In this document: in pieces, positions 16,199 through 26,800 of the stretch
Layout of the letters: each line of letters begins with the position of its first letter
Position numbering within the stretch: position 1 is the stretch's first letter
DNA from: Paracidovorax oryzae ATCC 19882
Lineage (GTDB): Bacteria > Pseudomonadota > Gammaproteobacteria > Burkholderiales > Burkholderiaceae_C
DNA: 50,007 nucleotides
Assembly (NCBI RefSeq): GCF_000687165.1
Contig: NZ_JMKU01000031.1
Span: 1-50,007 of the forward strand
Direction of reading: 5' to 3'
Program-made: the position numbers and the translations under genes
The notes under the pieces: model-generated
Told to the model about the DNA's origin: nothing
What the model saw: only the letters and a program-made list of their open reading frames with translations
Databases searched by the model: none

Positions 16199-17135
16199 AG
16201 CTCCGGCTGCGGCCGAACCAGCGGCTGGCCGCCCGGCGGGCCTCATCCGCCATCCATTGGGCCACGCCCGCCGCATATTCACCGTCCATCACGCCCTGGG
16301 CGGCCTGCGTCAACGCACCTGCCACGCTGTTCGACAGCGCGGCGCGGCTGTCGCTCAGGGATCGCCGCAGGGTGCCTGCGACCGGCCCCGCCGGCGCGGG
16401 TGCCAGGCCCGGCGCAGGCCCCGCGGCCAGGGCATCGCGCTGGCGGGCCATCCTCTGCCAGTAGGCCAGCAGCATGCCGAGGCCGGCGAGCAGTTGCAGG
16501 CCTGCCAACTGGCGATCCGGCAGATGCCGGAGCGTGCCGTACACCGCTTCACCGATCAGGTCCTCGGCCAGTTGCGCACCGTCGAGCTGTACCAGTGCCT
16601 GCGCGATGCGCCAGGCCGTCTCCTGGTCGCCGCGCTCCGCCAGTTGCCGCGGCAGTGCGGCCGCACCGGCGGAGAACCACTGCGCGGCCGTGGCCAGCTG
16701 CGCGGCCATGGCACCGACCAGCTCCGGTTGCCGCAGGGTGTCCATGACGACGGCGGTCCACGCGGGATGAGCTCGCATCTCCTCGGTCAGCCGCGCCGCC
16801 TGGCGGACCATGCCACGCCACAGAGGCTGCAGGGCGGGGTACAGGCCCGCGGAGCCGTGCAGGCCCTCCGCCACCGCAGCCGGCTCCGGAGAAGGGGCCG
16901 CACGGGGCGCGGCACGGGAGGAGGACGTACCCGCAGGGCGTGGCGGGCGGCCGGCGTTCCCGGGCAGTCCCGCGTGCGCGGGGAGGGAACGGGCGCGCGG
17001 CAGCAGCGGGCCCGCATGGGCGAGCCGCCGCCGCGGTCCGGCCTCCCGAGCCTGCGCAGTGGCAGGCTCGGGGTGGGAAGGCGCGGCCTGGCGGCGGGAC
17101 GATCGCGGCGATGTGGCAGGTGGCGTGCGGGGCAT
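16191..17135 (-). CDS. Unknown Ala-rich helical protein
   Basis: About 314 residues if the ATG at 17135 (MPRTPPATSP) is the start; no good ribosome site is visible, so the start is uncertain. Residues 1-90 are Pro/Arg/Ala-rich and probably disordered. From about residue 100 the sequence is alpha-helical with regular hydrophobic spacing (ALQPLWRGMVRQAARL, TAVVMDTLRQPELVGAM, WRIAQALVQLDGAQLAEDL). It then has a hydrophobic LAGLQLLAGLGMLLAYW stretch near 220-236 that could be a membrane or packing helix, and ends in an Arg/Ser tail. The tandem helices recall phasin-like or granule-associated proteins only in general character. It lies 205 bases downstream of the transglutaminase-like gene, same strand. 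Confidence 0.55.
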   Translation of the reverse strand: MPRTPPATSPRSSRRQAAPSHPEPATAQAREAGPRRRLAHAGPLLPRARSLPAHAGLPGNAGRPPRPAGTSSSRAAPRAAPSPEPAAVAEGLHGSAGLYPALQPLWRGMVRQAARLTEEMRAHPAWTAVVMDTLRQPELVGAMAAQLATAAQWFSAGAAALPRQLAERGDQETAWRIAQALVQLDGAQLAEDLIGEAVYGTLRHLPDRQLAGLQLLAGLGMLLAYWQRMARQRDALAAGPAPGLAPAPAGPVAGTLRRSLSDSRAALSNSVAGALTQAAQGVMDGEYAAGVAQWMADEARRAASRWFGRSRSFS

Positions 17136-17340
17136 CGGAGCAGGTGCCGGCCAGTGGACAGGCAACGCAATGCGGTGGTCGAAGGCGGGCCGGAGCGCAG
17201 CTCCCGGCCCTGCGGACGGGATGCGGACATCCCATGGGGTGCATTGAAGCGGCCCGGCCGGCCACGGGGCGCCCGTCACGCGAACCGGCAATTGTGTGCG
17301 CGAACCCTGCCGCCCCGGCGGCACCGCCCGGGGCAACGTC

Positions 17341-18306
17341 TCAGGCGCCTGCCGCCTCCAGCGCGGAAGTGCGCCCCGTGCCCACGTGCCCCCTGCGGCC
17401 CTGGCGTGCCGGAGCGCGCGGTGCGCCGTGGCCATCCGGGAAGTCGGTGGACAGCGCCAGCGAGGAATGGTGAGGCAGCTCGAAGCCGCGGGCCGGGTCC
17501 TGCACCGCCCAGGCGCGGATCTTGGGGGCGGACGACTGCACGCTGCCGAAGATCGTGGCAAAGGCCACGTCGGCGGCATCGCGGCCGGTCGCCAGCCGCA
17601 CCATGCCCATGGGGATGGCCGTGCCGGAAGGGTCGAACACGTACCAGCGATCGCCGAGGAAGACCTCCACGTAGGCATGGAAGTCGGGCGGGCCCAGCGC
17701 GGGGTCGGCGCCATAGTCGGTACCGGTCGCGATGCGCGCGGGAATGTTCAGGGCACGGCACAGCGCGATCATCAGGTGCGCGAAATCGCGGCACACGCCC
17801 ACCCGCTCCACGAAGGTGTCGATGGCCGACGTGGTGGAGTTGGAGGTGTTGGAGCGGAAGGCGACGTGGCCCCGGACCCAGTCGCAGATGGCCTGCACGC
17901 GGCTGTAGCCCTGCCACAGGTGGCCGAACTCGCGCATGGCCAGCGTGACGAGGCGATCGGACTGGCAGTAGCGGCTGGGCAGGATGTAGCCCACGGCCTC
18001 GGGCGGCAGGTCGCGCACGGGCACTTCGGGAATGTGCGCCGGATCGGCGGCATGGTGGTGCATGTCCACCGTGGCTGCGTAGGCGATGGCGAGCGGCCCC
18101 GGGGCGGCGTGCAGGCGCATGCAGCGCGTGCCGGTGGCGGGATCGGTGTGCAGCCGCGCCACCGCGTCCGGCTGGCTGATCTCCAGGCTTTCATCCAGGA
18201 CCTTCTGTCCCCCGGTCTGCGCGGCGTGGATGTTGAAGACGAAGTCCGCGCCAGGGCCATCGCCGACGCTGTACTCCAATTCCACCTGGAGCTTGATTCG
18301 GATCAT
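17341..18306 (-). CDS. Transglutaminase-like cysteine peptidase family protein
   Basis: The 321-residue product starts at the ATG at 18306 (MIRIKLQVELEY). It has the bacterial transglutaminase-like N-terminal strands (about 1-110), then the papain-like core with YSRVQAICDWV, GVC172RDFAHLMIALCRALNIPAR, DFH210AYVEVFLGDRWYVFD225PSG. C172, H210 and D225 form the expected catalytic triad. No signal peptide is present. Family members are thought to hydrolyse or ligate amide bonds; the substrates are mostly unknown. The C-terminal tail after FELPHHSSLALS is Arg/Gly/Ala-rich and probably disordered. It is divergent from katE and may share a message with the unknown gene after it. Confidence 0.88.
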   Translation of the reverse strand: MIRIKLQVELEYSVGDGPGADFVFNIHAAQTGGQKVLDESLEISQPDAVARLHTDPATGTRCMRLHAAPGPLAIAYAATVDMHHHAADPAHIPEVPVRDLPPEAVGYILPSRYCQSDRLVTLAMREFGHLWQGYSRVQAICDWVRGHVAFRSNTSNSTTSAIDTFVERVGVCRDFAHLMIALCRALNIPARIATGTDYGADPALGPPDFHAYVEVFLGDRWYVFDPSGTAIPMGMVRLATGRDAADVAFATIFGSVQSSAPKIRAWAVQDPARGFELPHHSSLALSTDFPDGHGAPRAPARQGRRGHVGTGRTSALEAAGA

Positions 18307-18577
18307 GTGTTTTCTCGGGGAAAAAGGGACATCGGAACGCACGACGACACAGCGCGTCCGCATGGCATGCGACGCGGCCACCATCGTTTCGGCGCCTGCT
18401 CCCAGTATCCGGAGCCGGCGGCCGGGAGCGTGTCAGAGGAAGGCGCGTCGCTGCGCCAGCGCCCCCCAGGCCAAAGCGCGCTTGTCCTACAGCCCCATTC
18501 CCCATGGCGGAAAAAGATGCCGTCTTCCGCCCCCACGCTCCGCACCCTGCGGACCAGAGTCCCACAAGGAACGTCCC
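18307..18577. promoter_or_regulatory. Divergent region between transglutaminase-like gene and katE
   Basis: These 271 bases hold the upstream regions of two divergent genes. A Shine-Dalgarno AAGGA precedes the katE ATG by about 9 bases. No convincing -35/-10 pair, OxyR site or small coding frame could be seen, so no further structure is claimed. Confidence 0.4.
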
Positions 18578-20731
18578 ATGCCCAAGAACACCCCCTCCCC
18601 GAGCGGCTCCGCCGGAAAGAAATCGCCTCCGAAGGTGCAGGCTGCCTCTGCCTCTGCCTCTGCCGCGGCCACCGGCGATACCGCGCGCGGCCAGGGTGGG
18701 GAACTGCAGCAGCAGGCCGCCGGCAGCCATCCGGTGCTCACCACGCAGCAGGGCATTCCCGTCGCGGACAACCAGAATTCGCTGCGCCCCACGCCACGGG
18801 GCCCCACGCTGCTCGAGGATTTCATCCTGCGCGAGAAGATCACGCATTTCGACCACGAGCGCATTCCCGAGCGCATCGTGCATGCGCGCGGCAGCGCGGC
18901 GCACGGCGTGTTCGAGCTCACGGAAAGCCTGGAAAAGTACACCACCGCCCGCATCCTCACCGAGGTCGGCAGGCAGACGCCCGTGTTCTGCCGCTTCTCC
19001 ACGGTGGCCGGCGGCGCGGGCTCGGTGGACACGCCGCGCGACGTGCGCGGCTTCGCCGTGAAGTTCTACACCGACGAAGGCAACTGGGACCTGGTCGGCA
19101 ACAACATCCCCGTGTTCTTCATCCAGGACGCGATGAAGTTCCCCGACCTCGTCCACGCCGTGAAGATGGAGCCCGACCGCGCGTTCCCGCAGGCCGCGAG
19201 CGCGCACGACACGTTCTGGGACTTCATCTCGCTCATGCCCGAGAGCCTGCACATGATCATGTGGGCGATGAGCGACCGCACCATCCCGCGCAGCCTGCGC
19301 ACGATCGAAGGCTTCGGCGTGCATTCCTTCCGACTGCTGAATGCGCAGGGCGAGAGCACGTTCGTGAAGTTCCACTGGCGCCCGCGCCTGGGTATCCAAT
19401 CGACCGTGTGGGACGAGGCCGTGAAGCTGCAGAGCGCCGACAACGACTTCCACCGGCGCGACCTGTTCGAGGCCATCCAGGCGGGTGACTTCCCCGAATG
19501 GGACCTGGCCGTGCAGCTCTTCACCGAGGAAGAGGCCGCGCGCTTCCCGTTCGACCACCTCGACCCGACCAAGCTCGTGCCCGAGGAACTGGTGCCCCTG
19601 AAGACCATCGGCCGCATGACCCTGAACCGCTGGCCCGACAACTTCTTTGCCGAAACCGAGCAGGTGGCCTTCTGCCCCGCCAACGTGCCGCCGGGCATCG
19701 ATTTCTCCAACGATCCGCTGCTGCAGGGCCGGCTCTTCTCTTACCTGGACACGCAGCTCTCGCGCCTGGGCAGCCCGAACTTCGTGCAGATCCCGATCAA
19801 CGCGCCCAAGTGCCCGTTCCACAATATGCAGCGCGACGGCCACATGCAGATGCAGGTGCCCAAGGGCCGCGTGGCCTATGAGCCGAGCAGCCTGCAGCAG
19901 GACACGCCACGCGCCTCCGTGGCCCAGGGATTCCGGCATTTCGCCGAGCGCCTGGCCGGCGATGACGGCGCCAAGGGCCGCCTGCGGCCCGAAAGCTTCG
20001 CCGACCACTACAGCCAGGCTCGCCTGTTCTACCGCAGCCAGAGCGCCATCGAGCAGGCGCACATGGCCTCCGCGCTGGTGTTCGAGCTGTCGAAGGTGGA
20101 GACAGAGCGCGTGCGCGTCGCCGTCGTCGCCCAGCTGCTGAACGTGGACGAGGGCCTGGCCCAGCGCGTCGCGGACGGCCTCGGCCTGCCAGACATGCCG
20201 GCGCCCTTCCCGGCCGCGGCGCCCGCGCAGGACCTGCCGCTGTCGCCCGCGCTGCGCATCATCGACCGCATGAAGCCTACGCTGCAGGGCCGCTGCATCG
20301 GCATCCTGGTGGCCGACGGATCGGCGCCGGAGCCGATCGCCGCGCTGCGCAAAGCCGCAGAAAAGGCCGGCGCGCAAGTGAAGATCGTGGCCCCCAAGGT
20401 CGGCGGCGCCGTGCTGTCCGACGGCTCGCGGCTGCCGGCCGACGGCCAGCTCGCGGGTACGCCGTCGGTGGTGTTCGATGCGGTGGCCTCCGTGCTGGCG
20501 CCTAAGGCCGGCGCACAGCTGGCCCGCGAGGCCGCGGCGGTGGACTGGTTCCGCGACGCGTATGGCCACCTCAAGGCGATCGCCGCCTGCAAGGGCTCCC
20601 AGCCCATCCTGGCGGCCGCCGGCATCGAGCCGGACGCCGGCGTGCTGGCTCCGGACGATGTCCCGGCCTTCATCAAGGCGGCCACGACACGCCAGTGGGA
20701 GCGCGAGTCCAAGGTGCGGATGCTGGCATGA
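18578..20731 (+). CDS. katE: Large-subunit (clade 2) catalase, KatE/HPII type
   Basis: The 717-residue product breaks down hydrogen peroxide with haem in the cytoplasm. The essential H102, N175 and haem-ligand Y389 have the same spacing as H128, N201 and Y415 of E. coli HPII. Other marks are [29 protein letters not shown] (split over residues about 138-166) and the C-terminal flavodoxin/GATase-like domain (about 560-700, [19 protein letters not shown]) specific to clade 2 enzymes. The ATG at 18578 is preceded by AAGGA. The N-terminal extension is disordered and includes a hexanucleotide repeat (GCCTCT x3 at 18644-18661) encoding Ala-Ser. It is followed by a receiver gene on the same strand. 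Confidence 0.95.
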   Translation: MPKNTPSPSGSAGKKSPPKVQAASASASAAATGDTARGQGGELQQQAAGSHPVLTTQQGIPVADNQNSLRPTPRGPTLLEDFILREKITHFDHERIPERIVHARGSAAHGVFELTESLEKYTTARILTEVGRQTPVFCRFSTVAGGAGSVDTPRDVRGFAVKFYTDEGNWDLVGNNIPVFFIQDAMKFPDLVHAVKMEPDRAFPQAASAHDTFWDFISLMPESLHMIMWAMSDRTIPRSLRTIEGFGVHSFRLLNAQGESTFVKFHWRPRLGIQSTVWDEAVKLQSADNDFHRRDLFEAIQAGDFPEWDLAVQLFTEEEAARFPFDHLDPTKLVPEELVPLKTIGRMTLNRWPDNFFAETEQVAFCPANVPPGIDFSNDPLLQGRLFSYLDTQLSRLGSPNFVQIPINAPKCPFHNMQRDGHMQMQVPKGRVAYEPSSLQQDTPRASVAQGFRHFAERLAGDDGAKGRLRPESFADHYSQARLFYRSQSAIEQAHMASALVFELSKVETERVRVAVVAQLLNVDEGLAQRVADGLGLPDMPAPFPAAAPAQDLPLSPALRIIDRMKPTLQGRCIGILVADGSAPEPIAALRKAAEKAGAQVKIVAPKVGGAVLSDGSRLPADGQLAGTPSVVFDAVASVLAPKAGAQLAREAAAVDWFRDAYGHLKAIAACKGSQPILAAAGIEPDAGVLAPDDVPAFIKAATTRQWERESKVRMLA

Positions 20732-20811
20732 TCCAGTCCCCCGCGCAGGCTCACGCCACCGATTCCCTCCGACCTTCCACCCTCGAACCCTTGCAAGGGA
20801 CAGACCACTCC

Positions 20812-21189
20812 ATGACCCCCCTGCGTATCCTGTACGTGGAAGACAACGCCGAACTCCGCGAAACCATCGGCATGCTGCTGGAAGGTGACGACCGCGAAGT
20901 CACGTCCTGCGCCACCGCGGAAGAAGCCCTGAAGCTGGACGGGCCGCAGCCCTTCGACATCGTGGTGACCGACGTGAGCCTGCCGGGCATGTCCGGCACG
21001 GACCTGTGCCGCAAGCTGCTGCAGGTCGATCCCCAGCGCTGGATCGTGCTGTGCTCGGGCTACCAGTTCGGCCACGGGCTGGACACGCTCGGCCCGAACG
21101 TGCGGGCGCTGCTCAAGCCCTTCGAGCTGGAAGACCTGGAAGCGCTGATGGAATCGATCCGCAGCGCGCTGAGGCCCGGCGCGGCCTGA
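20812..21189 (+). CDS. Single-domain CheY-like response regulator
   Basis: The 125-residue product is one receiver domain: acidic pair E/D in RILYVEDNAELRE, phosphoacceptor D54 in VVTDVSLPGMSG, and the conserved Lys in ALLKPFELEDLEAL. The switch Thr/Ser position is in IVLCSGYQFG. No output domain is present, so it likely acts through a partner kinase or a protein contact. The ATG at 20812 is chosen over one at 20728 (which overlaps the katE stop as ATGA) because receiver homology starts at once and AAGGGA lies upstream. It sits 80 bases after katE, and converges on the receiver-kinase gene 60 bases on. Confidence 0.88.
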   Translation: MTPLRILYVEDNAELRETIGMLLEGDDREVTSCATAEEALKLDGPQPFDIVVTDVSLPGMSGTDLCRKLLQVDPQRWIVLCSGYQFGHGLDTLGPNVRALLKPFELEDLEALMESIRSALRPGAA

Positions 21190-21249
21190 GCCCGGGGCCG
21201 CCAGGCAGGGGCCGGTGGCGCTCCTGCCCTGCCCCGTCCATCCCGTCCG

Positions 21250-22422
21250 TCAATCCCTTCCGGACAGCGCGCAGGGCGGCGCCTCGCGCGGCAGCTCGAC
21301 GCGGAAGATGGTGCGCCCATCGCGCGAGCACACGCTGATCGTTCCGCCGTGCCCCTGCACGATCTGGTGGACGATGTAGAGGCCCAGCCCCAGTCCCTGG
21401 TGGCGGCCAGGCTCGCGCTCGCGCCCGCGGAAGGGGTCGAAGAGCTGCGGGATCAGCGCCTGGGGGATCTCCCCAGCGTTGCGGACCGTCATCACGACAC
21501 TGTGCTGCGCGCTGCCGTCCAGCGTGGCCTGGACAGGCTGCTGCGGGTCGCCGTGGTGGATGGCATTGCCCAGCAGGTTCGACACGACCTGGCACAGGCG
21601 CTCGGCGTCCCACTGGCCGCCGAGGTCGCCCTGCTGCTGCACCTCGATCATGCGCTCCGGATGGCTGGTGCGCCATTCGGCCGCCGTGCGCTGCACGAGT
21701 TCGCCCAGGTCGGCCGGCGCCGCCCGCACCGGCAGCCCGCCGAACTGGCGCGCCCGCGTCACGTCCAGCAGGTCCTCGATCATGCGGCCCATGCGCTGTG
21801 CACTGGTCTGCACCTTGTCGGCCATGGCCAGTACCTTGTCGGGCTCCTGCGTCTTGCGCAGCACGGCGGAGCTGGCGAGGATGGCGCTCAGCGGGCCGCG
21901 CAGGTCGTGGCTGAGCACGGCCATGAACATCTCGCTGAGCTTGAGCGCGTGGGTGCGGTCCTGCAGTTCGCAGGCCAGCGCCACCTTCTGCCGGTGCAGC
22001 TCGAAGAACACGTTGGCCTTGTTGACCAGCATGTGCGGATCGATGGGCTTGTAGAGGAAATCGACGGCGCCGTTCTCGTAGCCCTTGAACTGCCAGTTCT
22101 GGTCCCGCGAGCCCGCGGTCATGAAGATGAGCGGGATGTGGCGCGTGCGCTCGCTGCCCCGGATCAGCTCGGCCAGCTCGAAGCCGTTCATCTCGGGCAT
22201 CTGCACATCGAGCATCGCCAGCGCCACGTCGGTGTGGGCCAGCAGCAGCTCCAGCGCCTCGGGGCCCGAGGCCGCCTTCAGGATCTGCACGTCGTCGCGG
22301 CGCAGCAGGGCCTCGAGCGCGATCAGGTTTTCCGGCACGTCGTCCACCAGCAGGCACTTCACCGGGACGGCGTGGCGCTGCGGCACTGGAGCGGCAGGGG
22401 GAATGCGCGGCGGCGCGATCAT
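21250..22422 (-). CDS. Response regulator-histidine kinase hybrid
   Basis: The 390-residue product starts at the ATG at 22422, overlapping the CheB stop (ATGA). An N-terminal receiver (about 18-140) has VKCLLVDDVPEN and phosphoacceptor D72 in MLDVQMPEMNG. After a short coiled linker comes a HisKA domain with H172 in VLSHDLRGPLSAI. An HATPase domain follows with the N box NLLGNAIHHGD and the G box GLGLGLYIVHQIV. There is no membrane segment. Such receiver-first kinases take a phosphoryl group from an upstream kinase. As the last gene of a four-gene unit it is probably a target of the large hybrid kinase. Confidence 0.92.
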   Translation of the reverse strand: MIAPPRIPPAAPVPQRHAVPVKCLLVDDVPENLIALEALLRRDDVQILKAASGPEALELLLAHTDVALAMLDVQMPEMNGFELAELIRGSERTRHIPLIFMTAGSRDQNWQFKGYENGAVDFLYKPIDPHMLVNKANVFFELHRQKVALACELQDRTHALKLSEMFMAVLSHDLRGPLSAILASSAVLRKTQEPDKVLAMADKVQTSAQRMGRMIEDLLDVTRARQFGGLPVRAAPADLGELVQRTAAEWRTSHPERMIEVQQQGDLGGQWDAERLCQVVSNLLGNAIHHGDPQQPVQATLDGSAQHSVVMTVRNAGEIPQALIPQLFDPFRGREREPGRHQGLGLGLYIVHQIVQGHGGTISVCSRDGRTIFRVELPREAPPCALSGRD

Positions 22423-23030
22423 GCGCGTCCTCCCGGCGGCAGTGCGGCCAGCCAGTCGGCGATGCGCTGCGGCGAAAGGACATGGGCCGGCGTACACAGC
22501 TGCAGCGCCGCTTCGGGCATGGAACTCATGGGAGCGCTTTCGGGATCTTGCACGATGGTCGTGCCGCCCGCGGCCTGCACGGCCGCGATGCCCTGGGCCC
22601 CGTCGTGGTTGGCACCGGAGAGCAGGATGGCCAGCAGCCGCCCGGCGTAGGCGTCCGCGGCGGACTCGAAAAGAACGTCGATGGACGGGCGCGAGAAGTG
22701 CACGGGGTCATCGACCGACAGGGCCAGCGACGGCCCGGCGTCGATGAGCAGGTGGTAGTCGGGCGGCGCGAAATAGACGGTGCCCGCCTCCACCGGCTCC
22801 TTGTCCTGCGCCTCGCGCAGCGGCAGCGCGCAGCGCGGCTGGAAGATCTCGCACAGCAGGCTGCGCCGGTCGCGCGGCAGGTGCAGCACCACGAACACCG
22901 CGGCGCGCTGCGCAGGCCCGAGCGCGGGCAGCAGCACGGACAGCGCCTCGATGCTGCCGGCGGAGCCGCCGATGACGATCGCCTGGAACGGCCGGGCAGG
23001 TACCTGCGGGGCGGCGGTGGGACGGATCAT
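22419..23030 (-). CDS. CheB-type methylesterase, without receiver domain
   Basis: The 203-residue product is only the CheB C-terminal methylesterase domain. The catalytic serine is in VIGGSAGS (S23), the histidine in VVLHLPRDRRSLL, and the aspartate in LLSGANHDGAQGI; VYFAPPDYHLLI is the typical central motif. The N-terminal receiver of chemotaxis CheB is missing, so regulation must be by partners. It overlaps CheR (ATGA at 23027-23030) and the receiver-kinase gene (ATGA at 22419-22422). CheB and CheR in kinase clusters like this often act on sensors other than flagellar chemoreceptors; the methylated target here is unknown. Confidence 0.9.
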   Translation of the reverse strand: MIRPTAAPQVPARPFQAIVIGGSAGSIEALSVLLPALGPAQRAAVFVVLHLPRDRRSLLCEIFQPRCALPLREAQDKEPVEAGTVYFAPPDYHLLIDAGPSLALSVDDPVHFSRPSIDVLFESAADAYAGRLLAILLSGANHDGAQGIAAVQAAGGTTIVQDPESAPMSSMPEAALQLCTPAHVLSPQRIADWLAALPPGGRA

Positions 23031-23884
23031 GCGCCCCCCCGCTTCTGGTAGATGCGCTCGGGCGGGACCAGTTCATCGAATGCCTGCGCATGCGACGAGA
23101 AGCGCAGCGATTCCTTCGAGCCGAGGCCGAGGAAACCCTTGCGGCAGAGCGCATCGCTGAAGAGGCCCAGCGCCCGGTCCTGCAGTTCGCGGTCGAAGTA
23201 GATGAGCACGTTGCGGCAGGAGACGAGGTGCACCTCGGCGAACACGCTGTCGGTCGCCAGGCTGTGGTCGGAGAACACGATGTGCCGGCGCAGGCTCTTG
23301 TCGAACACCACGCGGCCATAGGCGGCCGTGTAGTGCTCCGACAGCGATCCCTTGCCACCGGAGCGGGCATGGTTCTCGGTGAACGACGGCACGCGGTCGA
23401 TCGCGTACACCCCGGCCTCGGCCTTCTGCAGGGCATTGGCGTTGATGTCGGTGGCGTAGATCAGCGTGCGCTCCAGCAGGCCTTCCTCGCGCAGCAGGAT
23501 GGCGAGCGAATACACCTCTTCCCCGGTGCTGCAGCCGGCCACCCAGATCTTGAGCGAGGGGTAGGTGCGCAGCACCGGCACCACCGTCTCGCGCAGCGCG
23601 CGGAAATAGGTGGGATCGCGGAACATCTCGCTCACCTGCACGGTGAGGTACTCGAGCATGGCCGGGAACACTTCCGGGTCGTGCAGCACCAGGTCCTGCA
23701 GCTGCGAGAGCGTGCGGCAGGAAAAACGCGTGAGCGCCGCCTGCAGGCGGCGCTTGAGCGACGCCTGCGCGTAGCCGCGGAAATCGTAGTGATAGCGGCG
23801 GTAGATGGCCTCCACGAGCAGGTGCTGCTCGATGTCGAAGGTCTTGCGGCGCAGCGCCGCCCGGGCTTCGTCTTCGGGGTTCAC
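23027..23884 (-). CDS. CheR-type protein-glutamate methyltransferase
   Basis: The 285-residue product starts at a GTG at 23884, overlapping the hybrid kinase stop (GTGA). An all-helical N-terminal domain (about 15-85; FRGYAQASLKRRLQAAL and the EMFRDPTYFRAL link) is followed by the SAM-binding domain with IWVAGCSTGEEVYSLAILL, IYATDINANALQKAEAGVY and LVSCRNVLIYFD. This is the CheR layout; it transfers methyl groups from S-adenosylmethionine to glutamates. It has no tetratricopeptide extension. The unit has no cheA, cheW or receptor gene, pointing to a non-chemotactic pathway. Confidence 0.92.
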   Translation of the reverse strand: MNPEDEARAALRRKTFDIEQHLLVEAIYRRYHYDFRGYAQASLKRRLQAALTRFSCRTLSQLQDLVLHDPEVFPAMLEYLTVQVSEMFRDPTYFRALRETVVPVLRTYPSLKIWVAGCSTGEEVYSLAILLREEGLLERTLIYATDINANALQKAEAGVYAIDRVPSFTENHARSGGKGSLSEHYTAAYGRVVFDKSLRRHIVFSDHSLATDSVFAEVHLVSCRNVLIYFDRELQDRALGLFSDALCRKGFLGLGSKESLRFSSHAQAFDELVPPERIYQKRGGA

Positions 23885-26800
23885 TTGGGCATCCACACGC
23901 GCACCAGGGACAGCAGTTTCTCGACATCCAGCGGCTTGGCGATGTAGTCGTTGGCGCCGGCCGCGAGGCATTTCTCCTGGTCGTCCTTCATGGCCTTGGC
24001 CGTGAGGGCGATGATGGGAAGGCGCCGCCATTCCTGGCGCTTGCGGATCTCGCGCATGGCGGTGAATCCGTCCATCTCGGGCATCATGATGTCCATCAGC
24101 ACCAGGTCCACCTGGGGCGCATCGCCGGACTGGGAGCGCTCCAGCGCCTCCAGCGCCTCCCGGCCGTTGCGTGCGATCTGCACCTTCGCGCCGGTCGGCT
24201 CGAGCACGCTGGAGAGCGCGAAGATGTTGCGCACGTCGTCCTCCACCACCAGGATGCTGCGGCCCTCGAAGGTCGCCTCGCGGTCGCGCGCCAGCCGCAG
24301 CATCTGCTGGCGCTCCGCCGGCAGGCTGGACTCCACCTGGTGCAGGAACAGGGTGACCTCGTCGAGCAGGCGTTCGGGAGAGCGGGCGTCCTTGATGATG
24401 ATCGACTTGGAAAAGCGCCGCAACCGCTGCTCCTCGTCGCGCGAGAGCGATCTGCCCGTATAGACGATCACTGGCGGGAAGGCGACTTCCTCCTGACCGG
24501 CCATCTGCTCGAGCAGTTCGTAGCCGCTCAGGTCCGGCAGGTTCAGGTCCATGACCATGCAGTCGAAGGTGCTCTCGCGCAGCAGCTGGAGCGCGCGCTG
24601 CGCGGTTTCCGCGCCGACGATCTCCACGTCGCCGTTGGCCAGCAGGTGGCGCATGCTCTCGCGCTGGCGATCGTCGTCCTCCACCACCAGCACGCGGCGC
24701 AGCGCCTGGGTGAACTTGGCCTCCATGCGCTGCAGTGCCTGCACGAGTTCGTCGCGCTTGACGGGCTTGAGCGCGTAGCCCATGGCGCCCAGGCCCAGGG
24801 CCTCCTGCGAATAGTCGGCCACCGACACGACGTGGACCGGGATGTGCCGGGTCGCGGGGTTGCGCTTGAGCTGGTCGAGCACGCCCAACCCCGAGAAATC
24901 GGGCAGGTTCATGTCCAGCACCACGGCGCTGGGCATGTAGTCGGTGGCGGCGGCCAGGCCCTCGCCGCCGCTGTGCGTGACGATGCACTGGAAGCCCATC
25001 TCGTGGGCCAGGTCGTAGAGGATGCGGGCGAAGCGCGTGTCGTCCTCCACCACCAGGATGGTGCGCTTGCCGGCCTGGAGCGTGTCGCGGTCGTCGGCCA
25101 CCGCCGATGCCGGGCGCCGCGGCGGGGCCGCCATGGGGGCCAGGGCCGGCTGCTCGGCCACCTCCGCCGGCGTGGCGGAGACGGGCGTGGCGCTGGCCGT
25201 AGCCACCGCGCGCTGCGGCGCGGGGGCCGGTGCCTGCTCGACCGCCTGGGCCTGGGCGCCTTCGGGGGGCTGCAACGGCAGCACCAGCGTGAACACGCTG
25301 CCCTGGCCGGAGGTGCTCTGCACCGAGACGCTGCCTCCCAGCAGTTGCGCAAGATCACGCGAGATCGACAGGCCCAGGCCCGTTCCGCCGTACTTGCGGT
25401 GGGTGCTGCCGTCGGCCTGGCGGAACGCCTCGAAAATCAGTTTCTGCTGGTGGTCGGGGATGCCGATGCCCGTGTCGCGCACCGAGAACGCCACCCGCCC
25501 GTCGGGCTGGGCCGCCACGCGCAGCGCGACCTCGCCGCGCTCGGTGAACTTGATCGCGTTGGACAGCAGGTTCTTCAGGATCTGGCCCAGCCGCTGGGCG
25601 TCGGTGCGCAGCACGTCCGGCACGCCCGGCTCGACCACGGCGCTGAATGCCAGGTTCTTCTCCCTGGCCAGCGGCCGCAGCGGCTCCACGATGGACTGCA
25701 CCGCGCGCGCCACGTTCACGGGCTCGATGTCCACCGTGGCCTGGCCGGCCTCGATCTTCGCGAGATCGAGGATGTCGTTGATGAGCGTGAGCAGGTCGTT
25801 GCCGGCGCCGTGGATGGTCTCGGCATAGCGCACCTGCTCATCCGTGAGGTTGCCCCCCTTGTTGTCGGCCAGCAGCTTGGCCAGGATCAGGCTGGAGTTG
25901 AGCGGCGTGCGCAACTCGTGGCTCATGTTGGCCAGGAACTCGCTCTTGTACTGGCTCGCCTGCTCCAGGTCGCGGGCCTTGTCGGACAGCGCATCCTGCG
26001 CGCGCAGCAGCTGCTGCTTCTGGTATTCCAGCTGCTGGGTCTGCTCCTCCAGCTGGGCGTTGCTCTGCTCGAGCTCGGTCTGCTGCGCCTCCATCTGCGC
26101 CTGCGACTCCTGCAGGACGCGGCTCTGCTGCTCCAGTTCCTCGTTGCTCACGCGCAGCTCTTCCTGCTGGGCCTGCAGCTCTTCCGCCTGCCGCTGCGTC
26201 TCGTCCAGCAGGGCCTCGAGCTGGGTACGGTCGATGGCCGAGCGCACGGCGATGGCAAGCTGCTCGGAGGCGCGCGAGAGCATGACCATGTCGATGGGCT
26301 GCACGGGGCGGAAGAAGCCCAGTTCGATGACAGCCTGCACCACGCCGTTGTGCACGGCCGGCAGCACCACGAGTTCCGCGGGCGTGCTGTGGCCCACGCC
26401 GGACTGCACCTCCAGGTGCGAAGCGGGAACATGCCGCGCATGCACCGGCTGCAGCGTCTGGGCCACCTGCCCCACCAGCCCCTCGCCCACGCCGATGCGC
26501 TCGGGGCCGGTGCCGGAGAGCGCGTACGCGCCGAAGCGGCGGAAGGTGCCGTGCCCGTCGGAGACATAGGCCGCACCCACGCGCGCGCCCAGGCGGCGCG
26601 CCAGGTAGGCCAGCACGCGCGGGCCGAGCTCGTCCAGCCGCAGGTCGCCCCGGATTTCGTCGGACAGGCCCATCAGGCCGCTGCGCACCCAGGCTTCGCG
26701 GGCCTTGGTGCGGTGGTCTGCGGCCGTCATGGCGGCCACGCCCAGGATGAACACCAGCAGCAGCAGCGAGCTGCCCCAGGTGAAGTACGCCGCGAAGCGC

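Noticed and set aside
23027-24988. CheR as a 653-residue protein with a long N-terminal extension.
   Set aside because: The extension lies over the receivers of the hybrid kinase in another frame; CheR homology starts at the GTG at 23884.
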